From positions 62,001 through 126,000 of the forward strand of contig CAVYRD010000013.1 of the NCBI GenBank assembly GCA_963770865.1: 64,000 nucleotides of DNA. The letters are read 5' to 3'. Each line of letters begins with the position of its first letter. Within the stretch, counting starts at the first letter, position 1. The notes under the pieces are model-generated. The model made no database searches, was not told the origin of the DNA, and saw nothing but the letters and a program-made list of their open reading frames with translations. This document shows, in pieces, positions 44,427 through 53,071 of this stretch. The translations under genes were made by a program, and so were the position numbers. The DNA is from Miltoncostaea sp963770865 (GTDB lineage Bacteria; Actinomycetota; Thermoleophilia; Miltoncostaeales; Miltoncostaeaceae).

Positions 44427-45362
44427 TCAGAAGACGGTGGCCCAGTCGTCCTTGACGCTGACGAGCGTCCACGAGTCCGCGCCGGCCTTGGCGATCGCCC
44501 GCTCGGCGCCGCTCGTGTAGTCGAACTCACGCTCGGCGTCGTCGTGGAGGACGAGCAGGCGCAGGAAGGGCTTGTCCTCGTGGAAGGTGAAGTCGAGCAT
44601 CGGGATGTCGCCGTTGGAGTTGCCGGCGGCGATGAGGGGTCGCCGGCCCGTCCGGCTCCAGATGCGGATCGGCTTCTGCGGCCCGTCGTCGAGATAGTCG
44701 GCCTCGGGCTTGTGGGTGATCGTGCCGCCGCGCGCGTCGCCGGTGTACTCGAGCGCGCTGGCGCTCCCGATCACGCGCTCGCGCGGGACGCCGTACACCT
44801 CCTGGCCGATCGGCCGCATGAAGTCACGGCCCCCGCCCGAGACGATGTAGTTCGCGAAGCCGTTCGCCTCGAGGTAGCCCAGCAACTCGATCATCGGCAC
44901 GTACGCGCACTCGAGGTACCCGCGACCGAGGGTCGGATGCCGCGCCGTGTGCAGGAAGGCGCTCGACTTGGCCTCGAAGTCCTCGACGCTGATCCCCGCG
45001 TACGCCGCGAGGATGCCTCCCAGGAGCGTCCTCACGTTCGTGTCGTCGCCCGCATAGTGGGCCTCGAGGACCGCGCCCAGCCAGCCGTAGTCGCCCTCGT
45101 ACGCCGCCTTCCACGGCTGGCGCTCGCGCAGCGCGGGATCGGCCTCCGCCATCTCCGACAGCCGCCGCAGGATGAAGTCGGCCTGGATCGGCATCGGCTT
45201 CTCGCACCAGAGGGTCCCGTCGTTGTCGAAGACGGCCACGCGCTCCTCGACCGGGACGGCCTCGGCGACCGTCCGCTCGACGAACGCGACCACCGCGCTC
45301 CGGGCCGCGCCGTCCCTCCAGCCCGGCAGGACCCGTGAGCCCTGGTCCGCGGCCGCGCTCAT
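44427..45362 (-). CDS. HAD-family hydrolase
   Basis: 311 residues from ATG 45362, overlapping the sulfatase stop (ATGA). The HAD motifs are RVAVFDNDGTLWCEKPMPIQ (nucleophile and acid Asp; the first Asp is followed by Asn), NYIVSGGGRDFMRPIG (motif II Ser) and PLIAAGNSNGDIPMLDFTFH (motif IV Asp). A long helical cap lies between motifs I and II. It resembles phosphoserine-phosphatase-like enzymes of unknown substrate. Co-transcription with an arylsulfatase suggests stepwise removal of sulfate and phosphate from one compound class. Confidence 0.85.
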   Translation of the reverse strand: MSAAADQGSRVLPGWRDGAARSAVVAFVERTVAEAVPVEERVAVFDNDGTLWCEKPMPIQADFILRRLSEMAEADPALRERQPWKAAYEGDYGWLGAVLEAHYAGDDTNVRTLLGGILAAYAGISVEDFEAKSSAFLHTARHPTLGRGYLECAYVPMIELLGYLEANGFANYIVSGGGRDFMRPIGQEVYGVPRERVIGSASALEYTGDARGGTITHKPEADYLDDGPQKPIRIWSRTGRRPLIAAGNSNGDIPMLDFTFHEDKPFLRLLVLHDDAEREFDYTSGAERAIAKAGADSWTLVSVKDDWATVF

Positions 45363-47716
45363 TCGCGCATCAGCATCGCCTGGGCTTCGCGCTCGAGGTC
45401 GATGTACGGCTCGCCGCTGACGTCCACGGCCACGCGCCGGATGGTGCCGCCCGTGAAGCGCCACGGCTGGGCGCCCGGGTAGCCGGCGGTCACGCCGGCG
45501 CCGCTGTCACGGCCGATGCAGAGCCCCTCCCCGGCGATCATGAACTTGCCGGGCTGGGTCTTGAGGGGCCCCTCGCCGACCTTGACGTCGCCGTGCCAGA
45601 GCGACAGCACGCCGACGGCGACGCCCGGCGGGTCCTCCCCCTGCTTGTCGAAGGAGGCCGACAGGATCAGCCCCTCGCCCGTGGGGACGTCCTCGGTGGC
45701 GGCGACGTGCACCTCGCCCATGCCGACGAAGTTGTAGACGTACTGGAGCCGGCCGTCCTTGACGTAGAGGGCGTGGCCGCCGAAGGGCGAGCCGTGGGCG
45801 AAGAGGACGCCCTGGGCGCCCGGGGCGGGGAGGTCCACCAGCGCGCCGATCGCGAAGGACCGGTTGCGCACGTTGACCGCCTGCGACTCGGGCACCTCGG
45901 CGGTGTCGGGGAAGTAGACGTAGCGGTCGCGCGGGGGCGAGAGCACCGGGCGCGGCGTGAGCATGATCTCCAGGGCCGAGCGGTCGTCGAGCGGGAAGGC
46001 GCCGTTGGCCCCCGCCTCGGCGAACCAGAGGTTGACCAGCTCGCGCACCTTCTCCGGGTGCTCGGCGGCGAGGTCGTGGAGCTCGGAGCGGTCGACGTCG
46101 GTGTGGTACAGCTCCCACTCGTCGTCGTTGAAGTTGCTCCATCCGGAGATCGTCGGGTGGTTGGTGACGGCCTTCCAGCCCTCGTGCCAGATCGCCCGCG
46201 AGCCCAGCATCGCGTAGAACTGGGTCCGGCGGGTCGTGGGCGCCGAGGCGTCGTCGAAGCTGGTGCGCATGCTCACGCCGTCGAAGGCGCTCTGGGTGTG
46301 GCCCTTGATCGCGGCGGGCGGCTCCACGCCGAGCACGTCGAGGATCGTCGGGGCGATGTCGATCGCGTGGTGGTACTGCTCGCGGATCTCCCCGCGGGCG
46401 GTCATGCCGGCCGGCCACGAGATGATGCAGGGGTCGCTGGTGCCCCCGTTGAACTCGTACCGCTTCCACATCTTGAACGGCGTGTTGAACGCCATCGCCC
46501 AGCCGTTGGGATAGTGGTTGTAGGTCTTCGTGCCGCCGAGCTCGTCGAGCAGCGGCAGGTTCGCCTCGACGGTGTCCGGGATGCCGTTCGCGAACTTCAT
46601 CTCGTTGACCGAGCCGTTCGGGCCGCCCTCGCCCGAGGCGCCGTTGTCGGAGACGAGTACGACCATCGTGTTGTCGCGGTAGCCGAACTCCTCGAGGAAG
46701 TCGAGGAGGCGCCCGAGCTGGTCGTCGGCGTGGGCGAGGAAGCCCGCGTAGACCTCGGCCATACGGCGGAAGAGCTGCTTCTCCTCGTCCGACAGCGAGT
46801 CCCACGGGCGTGTGACGTCCAGCATGGGGAAGGGCTTGCCGTCCGGGCCGCTGCGCGTCTCGGGCGTGCCGATCGGGTTGAGCGGCGGAAGCTCGGTGCC
46901 GGCGGGCACCAGCCCCAACTCCTTCTGGCGGGCGAGCGTCTGCTCGCGCATCGCCTCGTAGCCCATGTCGAAGCGGCCCGCGTACTTGTCGATCCACTCC
47001 CTGGGGGCGTGGTGCGGCGCGTGGCACGCGCCGGGCGCGTAGTAGAGGAAGAAGGGCTTCTCGGGGGCGATCGCCTTGGCGTCGCGGATGAACTCGATCG
47101 CCTTGTCGGTGAGGTCGACCGTCAGGTGGTAGCCGTCCTCGGGCGTGGCCGGCTGATCGACGGGGTGGTTGTCGTAGACGAGGTCCGGATACCACTGGCT
47201 CGTCTCGGCGCCGAGGAAGCCGTACCACCGCTCGAAGCCGCGGCCGCTCGGCCAGTTGCGCCGGGTTGAGGCGAGGTTCATCTCGTCGTCGGGGCACAGA
47301 TGCCACTTGCCCACCATGTAGGTGTTCCAGCCGCGCTCGCCGAGGATCTCGGCGAGGCTGCCGTTCTCGGGCGGGATCGTGCCGCTGGCGTTCGGGAAGC
47401 CGATCGCCGCCTCGGTGATGCAGGCCATGCTGTTACGGGTGTGGTTGCGGCCGGTCAGCAGGCACGAGCGCGTCGGGGAGCACAGGGCCGTCGTGTGCCA
47501 TTGGGTGTAGCGGACGCCGTCGGCGGCGAGGCGGTCGATGTTCGGCGTCTCGACCGGGCCGCCGTAGCAGCCGAGCGCGGAGAAGCCGACGTCGTCGAGG
47601 ACCACGTAGACCACGCTCGGCGCGCCGTCGGGCGCCTTCGGGGGCTCGAACGGCGCCCAATCGGGCGCCGAGTCCCGGATGTCGATGTTGATGACGCCGC
47701 GGAATGTCCTGGTCAT
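45359..47716 (-). CDS. Arylsulfatase (type I, Cys-type) 1
   Basis: 785 residues from ATG 47716. VVYVVLDDVGFSALGCYGG gives the calcium-ligand DD. The active-site motif TALCSPTRSCLLTGRN has C-S-P-T-R, the formylglycine signature. Then MVGKWHLCPDD (Lys and His), SDNGASGEGG (DN ligands) and GGTSDPCIISWPAGMTARGE. The last 150 residues form a beta-rich LamG-like domain ending in RRVAVDVSGEPYIDLEREAQ. There is no signal peptide, so the enzyme should be cytoplasmic and activated by the radical-SAM maturase encoded at 53072. It hydrolyses sulfate esters; the natural substrate is unknown. Confidence 0.92.
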   Translation of the reverse strand: MTRTFRGVINIDIRDSAPDWAPFEPPKAPDGAPSVVYVVLDDVGFSALGCYGGPVETPNIDRLAADGVRYTQWHTTALCSPTRSCLLTGRNHTRNSMACITEAAIGFPNASGTIPPENGSLAEILGERGWNTYMVGKWHLCPDDEMNLASTRRNWPSGRGFERWYGFLGAETSQWYPDLVYDNHPVDQPATPEDGYHLTVDLTDKAIEFIRDAKAIAPEKPFFLYYAPGACHAPHHAPREWIDKYAGRFDMGYEAMREQTLARQKELGLVPAGTELPPLNPIGTPETRSGPDGKPFPMLDVTRPWDSLSDEEKQLFRRMAEVYAGFLAHADDQLGRLLDFLEEFGYRDNTMVVLVSDNGASGEGGPNGSVNEMKFANGIPDTVEANLPLLDELGGTKTYNHYPNGWAMAFNTPFKMWKRYEFNGGTSDPCIISWPAGMTARGEIREQYHHAIDIAPTILDVLGVEPPAAIKGHTQSAFDGVSMRTSFDDASAPTTRRTQFYAMLGSRAIWHEGWKAVTNHPTISGWSNFNDDEWELYHTDVDRSELHDLAAEHPEKVRELVNLWFAEAGANGAFPLDDRSALEIMLTPRPVLSPPRDRYVYFPDTAEVPESQAVNVRNRSFAIGALVDLPAPGAQGVLFAHGSPFGGHALYVKDGRLQYVYNFVGMGEVHVAATEDVPTGEGLILSASFDKQGEDPPGVAVGVLSLWHGDVKVGEGPLKTQPGKFMIAGEGLCIGRDSGAGVTAGYPGAQPWRFTGGTIRRVAVDVSGEPYIDLEREAQAMLMRE

Positions 47717-47809
47717 CGTGTCTCCGAAAGGCGATGGGTGCGCCTGGTGCGGCGGATGCGCGCGGCGCGGGCCTGGTTTCCCACTGGATCACGAGGTCCG
47801 TCCGGGGCG

Positions 47810-47829
47810 CATCGTCCCGATGGGACGAC
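47810..47829 (-). promoter_or_regulatory. Dyad motif copy 4
   Basis: On the minus strand GTCGTCCCATCGGGACGATG, nearly a perfect palindrome, 93 nt before the sulfatase start at 47716. Confidence 0.55.
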
Positions 47830-48022
47830 CATGGAACGCGGGAAGCGGACAGACCGTCCCGGAGGTGCGGGTTTCCCCCTTGTGCCGCGGGAGCCGCGTG
47901 ACAGAGGGTGGTCGAGGAAACCGGCGAAGGGACCACTGGATGCGCGTCATCGTGCCCATGACGACCGCGATCGAGCGCACGACCACGGCGACGCCGCCGG
48001 GCGCGGCCCGGCGGTCGACCCT

Positions 48023-50240
48023 GTGAGCGCGCCCGTCCTCACGCCGGCCCCGCCGATCATCGCCGAGGCCCGGCTCGAGCCGCCGCCCCTTCGCGGCGGC
48101 CTGGTGAGGCGGTCCGGCCTGCTGGGCCGGATCGCCGAGGAGCGGCCGCGCGTGGTGGTCGCGAGCGCCCCGGCGGGCTACGGCAAGTCGGTCCTGCTCG
48201 CCCAGTGCGCGGGCGCGGCCGAGGGCCCGTCGGCCTGGCTCTCGCTGGACGGCGCCGACGACGACCCGGTGCAGCTGCTGCGCGCGCTCGCGACCGCCGT
48301 CGGGCGCGCCGCCCCGCTCGACGGGCGGGTGCTGGAGGCGCTCGACACGGCCCGCCCGGCGATCGAGCGGGTGGTGCTGCCGGGCCTCCTCAACAGCCTG
48401 GGGGCGGGGGCGGGCACGCTGCTGGTGATCGACGACCTGCACCTGGTCGGCCGGCCCGAGAGCCTGGCGGTGGTCGCCCACCTGTGCGAGCGCCTCCCGG
48501 CGCGCGCGCGGCTGCTGGTCGGCACGCGCGCCGGGGCGTCGCTGCGCCCGGGCCGCGTGCGCGTCGAGGGGGGCCTGCTCGAGCTCGGCCCGGCCGAGCT
48601 CGCCTTCGGGCACGCCGAGATCGAGCGCTTCCTGCGGGCGGCCGGCGTGCCGGCCGAGGACGCCACGGTCCAGGCGCTGGCCGAGCGCACCGAGGGATGG
48701 CCGGCCGGGGTCGCGATGGCCGCCCTGGCGCTCGGGGCCGCCGACGAGGGCGAGGTCGCCGCGGCCGGCGAGGACGACTTCGCCGACTACTTCTCGCGCG
48801 AGCTCCTCTCCGGGCACCCGCCCGAGTGCGTTGAACTTCCTGCTGCGCAGCTCGGCGCTCGAGCGCTTCTGCGCCCCCCTGTGCGACGCGGTGCTCGGCC
48901 GCGAGGACTCGGGCGCGCTGATCGGCCGCCTGCTCGCGGCGGGCCTGTTCCTGGTGCCCCTCGATCGCGGACGCCACTGGTACCGCTACCACCACCTGTT
49001 CGGCGACGTCCTGCGCGCCGAGCTCGAGCGCCGCGCGCCCGGGGCGGCCGACGCGCTGCACCGGTCCGCCGCCGCGTGGCACCGGCGCCAGGGCCGCCTC
49101 GAGGACGCCGTCCACCACTGCCTGGCCGGCCACGACCCGGGCCGGGCGGCCGAGCTGGTCGTCGAGGGCGCGCCGGCGCTCCTTCGCTCGGGCGACCAGG
49201 CGGGCGCGCGCCGCTGGATCGAGCGCTTCGGCGACGAGGACCTGCTGCGCTCGGGGCCCCTGGCGCTGACCGGCGCGGGCCTCGCGGGGCTGCGCGGCGA
49301 GAAGGAGCGCGCGCGCCGGTTCATCGCGCTCGCCGAGCGGGCCTCCTGGCGGGGGCCGGGCCCGCTGGGCGAGACCTCGCGCGCGTCGGCACTCGCGCTG
49401 GGCAGGGCGCTCTTCGGCGGGGAGGGCGTCAGCCGGATGCGCGCCCTCGCGCTCACGGCCTACGGGCTGGAGCCGGTCGGCTACCCCGCCCACGAGGCGG
49501 CGGCCCTCGCCCTGGGCGCCGGCCTGGCGCTGCTGGGCCGCACGGCGGAGGCCGCGCCGCTTCTCGAGGAGGCCTGCGCCCTCGGGCCGGCCCGGGGCAC
49601 GATCACCGTGATCGCGCTGGGCGAGCTCGCCTGGCTGGCCCTGGAGGAGGGGGTGCCCGAGGAGGCCGAGCGCCACGTCGGGGCCGGGCTCGCGCTCACC
49701 CGTGAGCTCGGCCTGGAGGAGTGGACCGGCTGCGCCGCCCTGCTGGCGGCGGGCGCCGAGCTCTCGCTCGCGGCCGGCGGCGACGGGCGCGCGGGCCTGG
49801 AGCGGGCCCTGCCGCTGCTCGTGCGAGGGGCGCCCTTCGCGTGGTGCTCGATCCAGACGCTCACGAGCCTCGGCCGCGTGGCGATGGCGGGCAAGGACCT
49901 GGAGCTGGCGGCGAGCCTGCTCGGCCGCGCCCGCAAGGAGCTCACGCGCTTCCCCGACGCGGGGGTCCTGCCCCGGGCGCTGGCGCGCGCCGAGCACCGG
50001 CTCGAGGAGGCCCGCGGCGGCGCCGGGGTCCTCGCCGATCACCTGACCGCCGCCGAGATGCGAGTGCTGCGCCTGCTCCCCACCCACCTGCGGGTGGACG
50101 AGATCGGCGAGACGCTGCACCTGTCCAAGAGCACGATCAAGAGCCACCTGGGCGCCATCTACCGCAAGCTCGGCGTCTGCCGGCGCTCGGACGCCGTGAC
50201 CAGCGCCCTCGGGCACGGCATCCTCGAGGCGAACGACTGA
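48023..50240 (+). pseudogene. MalT-like LuxR-family ATP-dependent regulator, frameshifted
   Basis: Start GTG 48023. The N-terminal STAND-type ATPase shows VVVASAPAGYGKSVLLAQCA (Walker A, residues about 50-70) and LLVIDDLHLVGRPESLAVVA (Walker B), then TEGWPAGVAMAALALGA. At about 48828 the frame must shift by one base: LLSGHPPEC joins LNFLLRSSALERFCAPLCDA. The helical-repeat sensor domain follows, then HTH LuxR at the end: DHLTAAEMRVLRLLPTHLRV and LHLSKSTIKSHLGAIYRKLG. It lies centrally among genes preceded by the dyad motif and is a candidate for reading it. An indel error cannot be excluded. Confidence 0.82.
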
Positions 50241-50274
50241 ATCGGCTCGGAAGGGTGAGGCGACCCCCGGCGGG

Positions 50275-50778
50275 GTGGGAGATGCTCACCTCATCGGCAA
50301 GCTCTTGATATGCGCCTTCGACGGCGAGGCGTCCGCCACGTCGGTCCTCCGCGACCTGAGGGCCTCGGGCAGGATGCGCGAGACGATCGGGTCCGCCGGC
50401 GTCGTGAGCGTCGCGAGCGACGGGCGCTACGCCGTCGGCACGAGCGACCGGCCGGGCGCGAAGATCGGCTTCTCCGGGATCTTCTGGGGGGCGCTCTTCG
50501 GCCTGATGTTCCACGTCAACGCCACCGGCGGGTCCTACGGGCCGAACGCCGGCGCGCTCTTCGAAACCGTCAGCAAGGCGGGGGTTGACGCGCCCTTCCG
50601 GGCCCGGGCGCGGGAGGCGCTCGGGCCCGACACCTCCGCCATCGGGCTGCTGTCCGAGGACGAGGACGCGCCGGAGCTGTGCGCCCTCCTTGCGCCGTAC
50701 CACCCCAGGATCATCGAGCACTCGCTCACGCCGGAGCAGGACGCCGAGCTCGGCCGCGAGCTCGGGCGGATCCCATGA
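50275..50778 (+). CDS. DUF1269-like protein
   Basis: 167 residues from GTG 50275; the exact start is uncertain because no strong ribosome site is seen. KLLICAFDGEASATSVLRDL is the typical DUF1269 opening. A Gly-rich hydrophobic middle follows (GFSGIFWGALFGLMFHVNAT), resembling the glycine-zipper insertion of membrane-associated members. AIGLLSEDEDAPELCALLAP and RIIEHSLTPEQDAELGRELG close the domain. It begins 35 nt after the regulator gene. The function is unknown; the family is linked to envelope stress. Confidence 0.75.
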   Translation: MGDAHLIGKLLICAFDGEASATSVLRDLRASGRMRETIGSAGVVSVASDGRYAVGTSDRPGAKIGFSGIFWGALFGLMFHVNATGGSYGPNAGALFETVSKAGVDAPFRARAREALGPDTSAIGLLSEDEDAPELCALLAPYHPRIIEHSLTPEQDAELGRELGRIP

Positions 50779-50815
50779 CCCACGACCGCGCCGGCCCGAC
50801 GAAGGGAAGCCCGAC

Positions 50816-52258
50816 ATGACGACGACCTCCCGCGACGACCGCCGGGTGCCGATCAGGACGAGGGTCGAGCACCTCCCCCTCGCCGAGCGCGTCGCCCGGG
50901 GCAAGGCGGCGCGCGCCGAGGTGCCGCGCGCCGCTCACGCCGAGCTGCCGCTGGGCTCCGAGCGGCCGGATCCGATCGCCCTGCTCGAGGGCCAGGCCCA
51001 GACGCGCGTGCCCGAGCTCGTGCCGATCCGCTACGGGCGCATGCTGGTCTCGCCGTTCACCTTCTACCGCGGCGCCGCCCTGATCATGGCGAGCGACCTC
51101 GCCCAGACGCCGACCACCAGCCTGCGCGTCCAGCTCTGCGGCGACGCGCACCTGTCGAACTTCGGCGTCTTCGGCAGCCCCGAGCGGCGCCTGGTCTTCG
51201 ACATCAACGACTTCGACGAGACGCTGCCCGGCCCGTTCGAGTGGGACGTCAAGCGCCTGGCCGCGAGCCTCGAGGTGGCCGGACGGGACCGCGGCTACTC
51301 CGACGCCGAGCGCGACGCGATCGTCCTGACCTGCGTGCGCACGTACCGCGAGGCGATGGCCGACTTCGCCGCCGAGACCAACCTCGAGATCTTCTACGCG
51401 GGCTTCGACGTCGAGAGGGAGTTCGAGCGCTACCGCTCCACCGTCTCGGCCAAGAGGTACCGGCGCGCCGAGAGGGGCCTGGCCAAGGCGCGGACCAAGG
51501 ACAGCATGCAGGCCCTGGACAAGCTGACCCACCTCGTGGACGGCGAGCCGCGCATCACGGCCGACCCGCCGCTGATCGTCCCGGTGCACGAGCTACTGCC
51601 CGACGAGCGGGCCGACGAGTTCCACGAGTGGGCCCGCGCCCGCCTGCGCGAGTACCGGCGCACCCTCGAGATCGACCGCCGCCGGCTGCTGGAGCGCTAC
51701 CAGTTCGCCGACCTGGCCCGCAAGGTGGTGGGGGTCGGCAGCGTGGGGACGCGGGCCTGGATCGCCCTGTTTCTCGGCCGCGACGAGCGCGACCCCCTCT
51801 TCCTCCAGCTCAAGGAGGCCCAGCCCTCGGTGCTCGAGGAGTTCGCCGGGCGCAGCGACTACCGCAACGCCGGTCACCGGGTCGTGTCCGGCCAGCGCCT
51901 GATGCAGGCCGCCGGCGACATCTTCCTGGGGTGGTTCCGCGTCGCCGCCGGCCTCGACGGGCTCGCGCGCGACTTCTACGTGCGCCAGCTGCGCGACTGG
52001 AAGGGCTCGGCCGAGATCGAGGCGATGGTGCCCAAGGGCATGGAGATCTACGCCCGGATGTGCGGCTGGACCTTGGCGCGCGCCCACGCACGCTCGGGCG
52101 ACCCGGTCGCCATCGCGGCCTACCTCGGCAAGAAGGACGTGTTCGACCGCGCGGTCGTGGCCTTCTCCCGCGCCTACGCCGACCGCAACGAGGCCGACTA
52201 TGCGCTGCTCACGGAGGCCGTCGCCGGCGGGCGCCTGGAGGCGCAGACCGGCCTGTAG
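50816..52258 (+). CDS. DUF2252 family protein
   Basis: 480 residues from ATG 50816. Kinase-like fold elements of DUF2252 are present: MLVSPFTFYRGAALIMASDL, VQLCGDAHLSNFGVFGSPER, LVFDINDFDETLPGPFEWDV and KRLAASLEVAGRDRGYS. The GDxHxxN and DxNDFDE motifs resemble the catalytic and metal loops of aminoglycoside-phosphotransferase-like kinases. LARKVVGVGSVGTRAWIALF and GQRLMQAAGDIFLGWFRVAA complete the family. The enzyme is probably cytoplasmic, of unknown substrate. It stands 37 nt after the DUF1269 gene. Confidence 0.9.
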   Translation: MTTTSRDDRRVPIRTRVEHLPLAERVARGKAARAEVPRAAHAELPLGSERPDPIALLEGQAQTRVPELVPIRYGRMLVSPFTFYRGAALIMASDLAQTPTTSLRVQLCGDAHLSNFGVFGSPERRLVFDINDFDETLPGPFEWDVKRLAASLEVAGRDRGYSDAERDAIVLTCVRTYREAMADFAAETNLEIFYAGFDVEREFERYRSTVSAKRYRRAERGLAKARTKDSMQALDKLTHLVDGEPRITADPPLIVPVHELLPDERADEFHEWARARLREYRRTLEIDRRRLLERYQFADLARKVVGVGSVGTRAWIALFLGRDERDPLFLQLKEAQPSVLEEFAGRSDYRNAGHRVVSGQRLMQAAGDIFLGWFRVAAGLDGLARDFYVRQLRDWKGSAEIEAMVPKGMEIYARMCGWTLARAHARSGDPVAIAAYLGKKDVFDRAVVAFSRAYADRNEADYALLTEAVAGGRLEAQTGL

Positions 52259-52299
52259 CCGGCCACCGGCCCGATCCGCGGCCTCCTCCGGCCCGCGCT

Positions 52300-52319
52300 T
52301 TCGTCCCTTCGGGGCGATG
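52300..52319 (+). promoter_or_regulatory. Dyad motif copy 5 (TTCGTCCCTTCGGGGCGATG)
   Basis: Lies 122 nt before the DUF6325 gene at 52442 and just after the DUF2252 stop, with no other gene between. Confidence 0.6.
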
Positions 52320-52441
52320 GCGCGGCGCCGCCGGCCTGATTGGGTCGTGGTGAAGGTGTGGGTGACGGCTCCGCAACCGGTGGACGCCATCGGAGCGGGG
52401 GGCGCCGGCCTCGCCGGCACGACACGGAGAACGGAGCGACG

Positions 52442-52900
52442 ATGAGCGAGGACGAGCTGGACGTGCTCGGCCCGGTCGACTACCTGGTGGTCGAGTTCCC
52501 GGCCGATCGCGCGAACTTCACCGGCGAGGTGGCGGCCGAGCTGCGCTCGCTGGTGGACCGCGAGCTGGTGCGCGTGCTGGACCTGCTGATCCTGCGCAAG
52601 GACGAGCAGGGCGAGGTCGAGGTGGTCGAGCTCCACGAGGTTGACGAGAGCCTGGCGGGGGAGCTTCGCGAGCTCGAGGCCGACCTCGCGCTGCTGCTGG
52701 CCGAGCAGGACGTGGCCGACATCGGCGTGGCGCTCGAGCCGGGCAGCGTGGCGGCGGTGCTGGTGTACGAGAACCGCTGGGCGGGGCCCTTCGGCTCGGC
52801 CGTGCGCCGCGCGGGCGGGCAGCTGGTGGCCAACGGCCGCATCCCGACCCAGGCGCTACTGGCCGCCATCGAGGCGGACGACGACGAGCAGGAGGCCTGA
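52442..52900 (+). CDS. DUF6325/DUF1269-like protein, paralogue 2
   Basis: 152 residues from ATG 52442. GPVDYLVVEFPADRANFTGE and LVDRELVRVLDLLILRKDEQ parallel the protein encoded at 41438, as does VLVYENRWAGPFGSAVRRAG. It is more acidic, with a Glu-rich middle (VDESLAGELRELEADLALLL). A copy of the dyad lies upstream, as for the first paralogue. A tiny basic protein gene follows 3 nt later. Confidence 0.8.
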   Translation: MSEDELDVLGPVDYLVVEFPADRANFTGEVAAELRSLVDRELVRVLDLLILRKDEQGEVEVVELHEVDESLAGELRELEADLALLLAEQDVADIGVALEPGSVAAVLVYENRWAGPFGSAVRRAGGQLVANGRIPTQALLAAIEADDDEQEA

Positions 52901-52903
52901 GAG

Positions 52904-53056
52904 ATGCCACTGAGACCAGGACGCATCGGCCGGCCCGGGGTGGTGGGGGCGCCCGTGCGGCGCACCGCGGGGGTGGTCGCCACGGCGGCGGTGGTCAAGC
53001 ACGGTCACGACCGGCGCGCAGACCGCCGCGACGACCGGCACGACCGGCGCCGCTGA
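52904..53056 (+). CDS. Small Arg/Ala-rich protein
   Basis: 50 residues from ATG 52904, with GGAGG at 52891. It begins PLRPGRIGRPGVVGAPVRRT, continues AGVVATAAVVKHGHDRR and ends in an Arg/Asp/His-rich repeat (DRRDDRHDRRR). Its position after a DUF6325 gene, and the RTAGVVATAAVV segment, match the small SHOCT protein at 41904 without the SHOCT part. It is probably a short membrane-surface peptide. Confidence 0.55.
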   Translation: MPLRPGRIGRPGVVGAPVRRTAGVVATAAVVKHGHDRRADRRDDRHDRRR

Positions 53057-53071
53057 CGAGGGTGTGACGCG

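Noticed and set aside
45335..47269. Large rightward open frame opposite the first sulfatase
   Set aside because: Val/Arg/Glu-rich antisense shadow without family motifs; the minus strand has a complete sulfatase.
15946..47890. GGGTTTCCCC elements near 15947, 31615 and 47867 as a firm sigma-factor promoter class
   Set aside because: Only the -35-like part recurs; the -10-like parts are not consistent, and G/C runs are expected by chance in this DNA.
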